Assembly: GCA_025963615.1 (NCBI GenBank)
Contig: JAOQAL010000254.1
Coordinates: 1 to 9,568, forward strand
DNA from: Chitinophagaceae bacterium
Lineage (GTDB): Bacteria > Bacteroidota > Bacteroidia > Chitinophagales > Chitinophagaceae
DNA length: 9,568 bases
Direction: 5' to 3'
The translations under genes were made by a program, and so were the position numbers. Of the stretch, positions 6,854 through 9,568 are shown piece by piece (the first letter of the stretch is position 1; every line of letters begins with the position of its first letter). Under the pieces are notes generated by a model that saw only the letters and a program-made list of their open reading frames with translations, made no database searches and was not told the DNA's origin.

Positions 6854-7345
6854 AAAGTAAAGACTGATTCTTAACCGTTCACCCCTTCGCGTTCTTTGCT
6901 TCTTTACGCCCGTTGCGTGAAACTTGTTTATCGAACTCGGCATGCTTCTTTTTTAATCCTAGGCTGACGAAATAATTTATCTCTTTGCGTCCTCTGCATC
7001 TCTGCGCCCTTTGCGTGAAACTTTGCGCTTTGCGTGAAATATTCATTAGAAAGTAAAGATTGATTCTTAACAGTTCATCCCTTCGCGTTCTTTGCTTCTT
7101 TGCGCCCGTTGCGTGAAACTTGTTTATCGAACTCGGCATGCTTCTTTTTTAATCCTAGGCTGACGAAATAATTTATCTCTTTGCGTTCTCTGCATCTCTG
7201 CGCCCTTTGCGTGAAACTTTGCGCTTTGCGTGAAATATTCATTAGAAAGTAAAGATTGATTCTTAACAGTTCATTTCTCCGCGTACTTTGCTTCTTTGCG
7301 CTCTTTGCGCGAAACTTTGCGCACTTTGCGTGAAATATCTTGCAA
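6854..7345. repeat. Tandem array, 196-bp period built from 98-bp half-units
   Basis: Two full 196-bp copies (6854-7049 and 7050-7245) differ at about five positions, and a third partial copy starts at 7246. Inside each unit, a core of about 39 bases, TTYGCGTYCTYTGCWTCTYT followed by GCGCCC-TTGCGTGAAACT, occurs twice. Across the array the core ends at 6924, 7022, 7120, 7218 and 7316, exactly 98 bases apart. Two different spacers of 57-59 bases alternate between cores. The third copy keeps core spacing but then drifts. Words such as CTTTGCGTGAAA recur as sub-repeats. The array belongs to the TTTGCG/CGCAAA intergenic repeat type seen in Bacteroidota and other bacteria. Since 196 is not a multiple of 3, no reading frame is preserved across it. 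Confidence 0.9.
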
Positions 7346-7451
7346 AAGCAACTGAGCTTAGTTCCAGTAGCATCTCCTGGCTTCGCTGGCATACAATTTA
7401 TATGGGATAACATGTAATAATTATTTATTAATAATTCATAAAAATAATGTT
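7346..7451. other. Leader of the DUF1328 gene with AT-rich hairpin
   Basis: The 106 bases between the repeat array and the small membrane-protein gene hold a perfect stem, AATTATT (7419-7425) and AATAATT (7430-7436), with a TATT loop. It lies 16 bases before the start codon. There is no T-run. It could affect translation of the small gene or be a consequence of AT richness. No clear promoter is seen. Confidence 0.35.
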
Positions 7452-7622
7452 ATGCTACGCTGGGCAGTTATCTTTCTGGTTATTGCTATTATCGCTGGTA
7501 TTTTTGGATTTACGGGAATTTCCGCAGCTTCTGCGTCAATTGCAAAGACCATTTTTTATATCTTTCTCGTTCTCTGTATTCTTGGATTCATACTGGGATA
7601 TACAATTTTTAAAGGAAAATAA
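7452..7622 (+). CDS. DUF1328 (YtjA-like) small membrane protein
   Basis: This short gene is masked by a longer, meaningless open frame that begins five bases earlier. It encodes 56 residues. The protein starts [20 protein letters not shown], continues with [20 protein letters not shown] and ends in a second hydrophobic stretch and TIFKGK. That matches the DUF1328 family (E. coli YtjA): two membrane helices (about 4-21 and 31-51), an FGFTGI(S/A) turn and a short basic tail. The function is unknown; members are often linked with envelope or general stress responses. The ATG at 7452 is the usual family start. No Shine-Dalgarno is present. The methyltransferase gene follows after 76 bases. I am confident because both the motif order and the length fit the family closely. 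Confidence 0.9.
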   Translation: MLRWAVIFLVIAIIAGIFGFTGISAASASIAKTIFYIFLVLCILGFILGYTIFKGK

Positions 7623-7698
7623 AATACGAAGCGGCTTTGCGGGAAAGCACCGGTTGCAGATAATCCTTACAGGCCTTTAATACCTGCTTGACTATTAC

Positions 7699-8508
7699 AT
7701 GAATTTCCAATCTGTGGAGAGCCTTACACAGATGCCCGCAAACAGGACGTTAGTGAGATTATTCGGAAAAAGGAAAGGATTTAGTCCATTGATCCTGGAT
7801 TATTTTAAAAATCCGGCAGGAGATAATTCACCCAGGACATTTATCGAAAACAAATCGAATTTTCAGTTTAGTTTTTATAAATATTGCGCAGCTATGCGTT
7901 TGTTGAATTTCTTCAAGGCCCCCACCCCTTCATTCCATGGGTTTACCAATGATAAAAAGTTTGATGGATTGTATCCTGCTCATATCAGCATCCTGTCCGG
8001 GCGACACTGGACGCCATTGCAGGTTGCCTACGCCACGGCAAAATTTCTGGCAGTTGAAAATAACGCAAAGATTCTCGATATTGGAAGTGGTGTCGGAAAA
8101 TTTTGCCTGGCTGCCGCTATCGATCACCCGGGCTGCTATTACTATGTTATAGAACAACGGCTAAGACTACTTGATTATGCAGAAAAAGCCAAACACTCGT
8201 TGGCCCTCCAAAACGTATTCTTTATCCATGGAAACATCACCCAAATCGATTTCGGCAATTTCGATCACTTCTATTTTTTTAATTCTTTTTATGAACACCT
8301 GGAAGTTGCCGATAAAATTGACCTCGAAATTGATTTTTCACAAGAACTCTATGACCATTATAGCAGTTATCTCTATCAGCAATTAGCGAAATTGTCACCG
8401 GGCACCAGGCTGGTAACTTATCATGGGCGGGAAAATCAAATTCCACCAGATTATATCCTGACAGAGAGCTCTTTTAATAACCTGCTGAAATGCTGGATAA
8501 AAAAATAG
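7699..8508 (+). CDS. Class I SAM-dependent methyltransferase, substrate unknown
   Basis: This 269-residue protein has a Rossmann-fold methyltransferase domain in its second half. Motif I is AKILDIGSGVGKFCLAAA (Asp127, Gly129, Gly131, Gly133), which binds S-adenosylmethionine. The strand YYVIEQR carries Glu152, the probable ribose-binding acid. NVFFIHGNITQIDF (about 172-185) fits motif III, and HFYFFNSFYEHL (190-201) fits the motif IV position. The N-terminal 95 residues are not recognised; they include LYPAHISILSGRHWTP just ahead of the fold, a layout reminiscent of DOT1-like or other substrate-gripping methyltransferases, but that is a guess. The motif IV region lacks an NPPY, so amino-methylation of DNA is unlikely. 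The start at 7699 is the first plausible ATG. The gene is convergent with the HxlR gene across a repeat cluster. Confidence 0.8.
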   Translation: MNFQSVESLTQMPANRTLVRLFGKRKGFSPLILDYFKNPAGDNSPRTFIENKSNFQFSFYKYCAAMRLLNFFKAPTPSFHGFTNDKKFDGLYPAHISILSGRHWTPLQVAYATAKFLAVENNAKILDIGSGVGKFCLAAAIDHPGCYYYVIEQRLRLLDYAEKAKHSLALQNVFFIHGNITQIDFGNFDHFYFFNSFYEHLEVADKIDLEIDFSQELYDHYSSYLYQQLAKLSPGTRLVTYHGRENQIPPDYILTESSFNNLLKCWIKK

Positions 8509-8512
8509 GCTT

Positions 8513-8723
8513 TAAGAAAAGCTTCGAGCTGTGAGCTGCAAGCTTCTAGACCTACAGTTCGGTAACATAAGAAAAGCTGTGAGCTGCGAGCTGCAAGCTT
8601 CTAGACCTATAGTTCGGTAACATAAGAAAAGCTGCGAGCTATGAGCTGCAAGCTGCAAGACCTATAGTTCGTAACTTACTTCAGTCTCGCAGCTCATAGC
8701 TAGCAGCTTACAGCTTTCTTAGA
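8513..8723. repeat. 55-bp direct repeats with an inverted terminal copy
   Basis: Three units begin at 8513, 8568 and 8623, each starting TAAGAAAAGCT and containing AGACCTAYAGTTCGGTAAC; the third has lost a G and breaks off after about 8674. Each unit begins with GAGCTGY-type heptamers. At 8685-8723 an inverted copy of the unit's first half appears. AGCTATGAGCTGC (8637-8649) and GCAGCTCATAGCT (8689-8701) form a perfect 13-bp inverted repeat with a 39-base loop, so the transcript could fold from either strand. The cluster sits between convergent genes and may serve both as a terminator. It overlaps the 3' end of the HxlR coding region. Confidence 0.85.
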
Positions 8724-9071
8724 AACCATACACTGGTCTGAAAAATTACATAACACTTCAAGTTGCCGGCTTAATTCGTGACCAGTATCGGTCAACGTAT
8801 ATTCTACCCTGGGCGGAATTTCAATAAAAGATTCTTTAGAGATGAGTTTATATTCTTCCAGCAATCTCAGCCGGTCTGCAAGAATATTATCACTAATGTG
8901 TCTGAGTTCTTCCTTCAACGTGGTAAAGCGGTTATTTCCTTCTTCAATACCAAAAAGAATTTCTGTGATCCATCTTTTGCTTAGCAAATTGATCAATTCA
9001 TTGAGAGAACATCTTTCTTCAAGGAAAATCTGGTTGGAGTAATTGGTTGAACTTGTTTTTCTGCCAGTCAT
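8700..9071 (-). CDS. HxlR-family transcriptional regulator
   Basis: This 123-residue winged helix-turn-helix regulator belongs to the HxlR family (PF01638), which binds DNA as a dimer. The family pattern is CSLNELINLLSKRWITEILF, then NRFTTLKEELRHISDNILADRLRLLEEYKLI (recognition helix about 59-72), then the wing with IPPRVEYTLTDTGHEL. Cys21 occupies the conserved N-terminal position used for thiol-based sensing in YodB, HypR and QorR; Cys108, Cys114 and Cys123 are extra. The gene is divergent from an aldo/keto reductase gene with 164 bases between, the classic layout for a regulator of an oxidoreductase. The last seven codons and the TAG lie inside the neighbouring repeat, so the C-terminus SKKAVSC is probably repeat-derived. 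Start ATG 9071 gives a 20-residue N-terminal tail before Cys21. Family is secure; redox sensing is inferred. Confidence 0.93.
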   Translation of the reverse strand: MTGRKTSSTNYSNQIFLEERCSLNELINLLSKRWITEILFGIEEGNNRFTTLKEELRHISDNILADRLRLLEEYKLISKESFIEIPPRVEYTLTDTGHELSRQLEVLCNFSDQCMVSKKAVSC

Positions 9072-9090
9072 AACTCTTAATTTAATGAGT

Positions 9091-9110
9091 AACTACTAAT
9101 GGGGTTAGTT
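9091..9110. promoter_or_regulatory. Candidate HxlR operator
   Basis: AACTACTAATGGGGTTAGTT contains ACTAA-N5-TTAGT, and the outer AACTA-N10-TAGTT also pairs. It lies 20-39 bases upstream of the HxlR start, where an autoregulatory dimer site would be expected. A second pair, CAGTT-N7-AACTG, lies at 9132-9148. Short AT-rich dyads arise often by chance, so this is tentative. Confidence 0.35.
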
Positions 9111-9193
9111 CTTGGTAGCTTTCGGCAATCACAGTTCCTTTGTAACTGCAAAATGAGGGTTCGCCTGGCAAGTATCAAAATGAAAAAGTTTTA

Positions 9194-9201
9194 CAAAAAT
9201 A
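9194..9201 (-). promoter_or_regulatory. Candidate -7 box for the HxlR gene
   Basis: On the minus strand, TATTTTTG matches the Bacteroidota -7 consensus TAnnTTTG. A weak -33 (TTTT) lies 22 bases upstream. It would give the regulator a leader of about 115 nt containing both candidate dyads. In such AT-rich DNA the match may be accidental. Confidence 0.25.
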
Positions 9202-9235
9202 AACAAAAACGCTGACTAAAATTAAAACGGTTACC

Positions 9236-9568
9236 ATGGAATATAGAAAATTAGGAAATTCAACTCTCAACGCTTCTTCGATTTGTTTTGGCGCCTGGGC
9301 AGCAGGCGGCTGGATGTGGGGCGGCACCGAACGAAATGCGGCCATTAAAGCGATCCGGGCAGCTTATGATTTGGGAATCAGTTCCATCGATACAGCCCCT
9401 ATCTATGGACAGGGCAACAGCGAAGAAATTGTAGGTGAAGCCATAAAAGATCTTCCCCGGGACAAAGTGCAGATTTTGACCAAGTATGGTATGCGCTGGG
9501 ATTTGGCTAAGGGCGATTTTGCTTTTCATAGTGCGGATACCAAAGGAAAAGAAATAGATATTTATAAA
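9236..9568 (+). CDS. Aldo/keto reductase, 5' part (runs off the window)
   Basis: The first 111 codons of an aldo/keto reductase run to the window end without a stop. These cytoplasmic TIM-barrel enzymes reduce aldehydes and ketones with NADPH. The N-terminus MEYRKLGNSTLNASSICFGA is typical. The catalytic residues Asp52 and Tyr57 are in SSIDTAPIYGQGNSE, and Lys83 is in QILTKYGM; the tetrad His would lie beyond or near the end. The ATGDNA-style context is ACCATGG at 9233-9239, and the upstream 164 bases separate it from the divergent HxlR gene. The layout suggests HxlR represses this gene until electrophilic or carbonyl stress inactivates it. The WAAGGWMWGG stretch near residues 21-30 fits the subfamily with members such as general stress protein 69 or IolS, but subfamily and substrate cannot be fixed from the fragment. 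Confidence 0.94.
   Translation, partial: MEYRKLGNSTLNASSICFGAWAAGGWMWGGTERNAAIKAIRAAYDLGISSIDTAPIYGQGNSEEIVGEAIKDLPRDKVQILTKYGMRWDLAKGDFAFHSADTKGKEIDIYK

Noticed and set aside
6854..7345. CRISPR-like regular core and spacer layout
   Set aside because: Cores are about 39 bases with 57-59-base spacers, but spacers are not unique: the same two alternate. No cas gene is near, so this is a tandem repeat.
6879..7413. Two overlapping minus-strand open frames (6879-7139 and 7075-7413) rich in Lys/Arg/Ala
   Set aside because: They are translations of the same 196-bp repeat. The period is not a multiple of 3, so each copy is read in a different frame and no frame is selected. Products of this type (RKEAKNAKG-like) are a familiar artefact of TTTGCG repeats.
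7447..7680. 77-codon plus-strand frame
   Set aside because: It is a shadow of the DUF1328 gene at 7452-7622, which has a clear family pattern; the longer frame's product has none and runs past the small gene's stop.
8513..8723. Insertion sequence ends or a complete mobile element
   Set aside because: Repeats and an inverted copy are present, but no transposase, no paired terminal inverted repeats around a payload and no target-site duplication were seen.
9260..9529. Minus-strand frame of 89 codons
   Set aside because: It is antisense to the aldo/keto reductase, whose N-terminal motifs are unmistakable.

Overview
The window looks like chromosomal DNA of a member of the Bacteroidota, quite possibly a Chitinophagaceae-like soil or freshwater lineage. 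This is inference from moderately AT-rich DNA, A-rich leaders that mostly lack Shine-Dalgarno sequences, two sites that fit the Bacteroidota -7 box (TAnnTTTG), intergenic repeats of a kind common in that phylum, and the style of the protein families. There are no tRNA, rRNA, transposase, phage or CRISPR genes. The lineage could not be checked by search.

Layout, left to right. Positions 1-157 hold an undecidable 3' end of an upstream gene. At 241-837 is a DJ-1/PfpI-family protein close to isonitrile hydratase. At 1113-2123 is a YdjM-like membrane metal-dependent hydrolase. Both of these appear to start at CTG exactly where the family has its ATG. A short degenerate repeat patch (2125-2184) is followed by a cardiolipin synthase (2363-3808) and a KPN_02809/YpfJ-type zinc metallopeptidase (3868-4725), with 59 bases between them. 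A terminator-like hairpin follows at 4844-4880. Next come a YmdB-like macrodomain ADP-ribose hydrolase (5038-5583) and a DinB-superfamily protein (5686-6204).

From 6205 to 7451 there is no convincing gene. Its main content is a tandem array at 6854-7345 with a 196-bp period. It resolves into five copies of a roughly 39-bp core at exact 98-bp steps, separated by two alternating spacers. Then come a hidden 56-residue DUF1328 membrane protein (7452-7622) and a class I methyltransferase of unknown substrate (7699-8508). A 55-bp repeat cluster with an inverted end copy (8513-8723) fills the convergent gap and supplies the last codons and stop of an HxlR-family regulator (8700-9071, minus). The regulator is divergent from an aldo/keto reductase (9236 to the window end), which it probably controls.

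Most genes point to envelope upkeep (cardiolipin synthase, zinc peptidase, DUF1328, YdjM) and to stress, electrophile or metabolite repair (DJ-1, macrodomain, HxlR with AKR). All but HxlR lie on the plus strand, mostly as short or single-gene units. I did not find a clear new multi-gene system. The strongest unusual signals are the paired CTG starts, the interlaced 98/196-bp array, and the repeat that overlaps the end of the HxlR gene.
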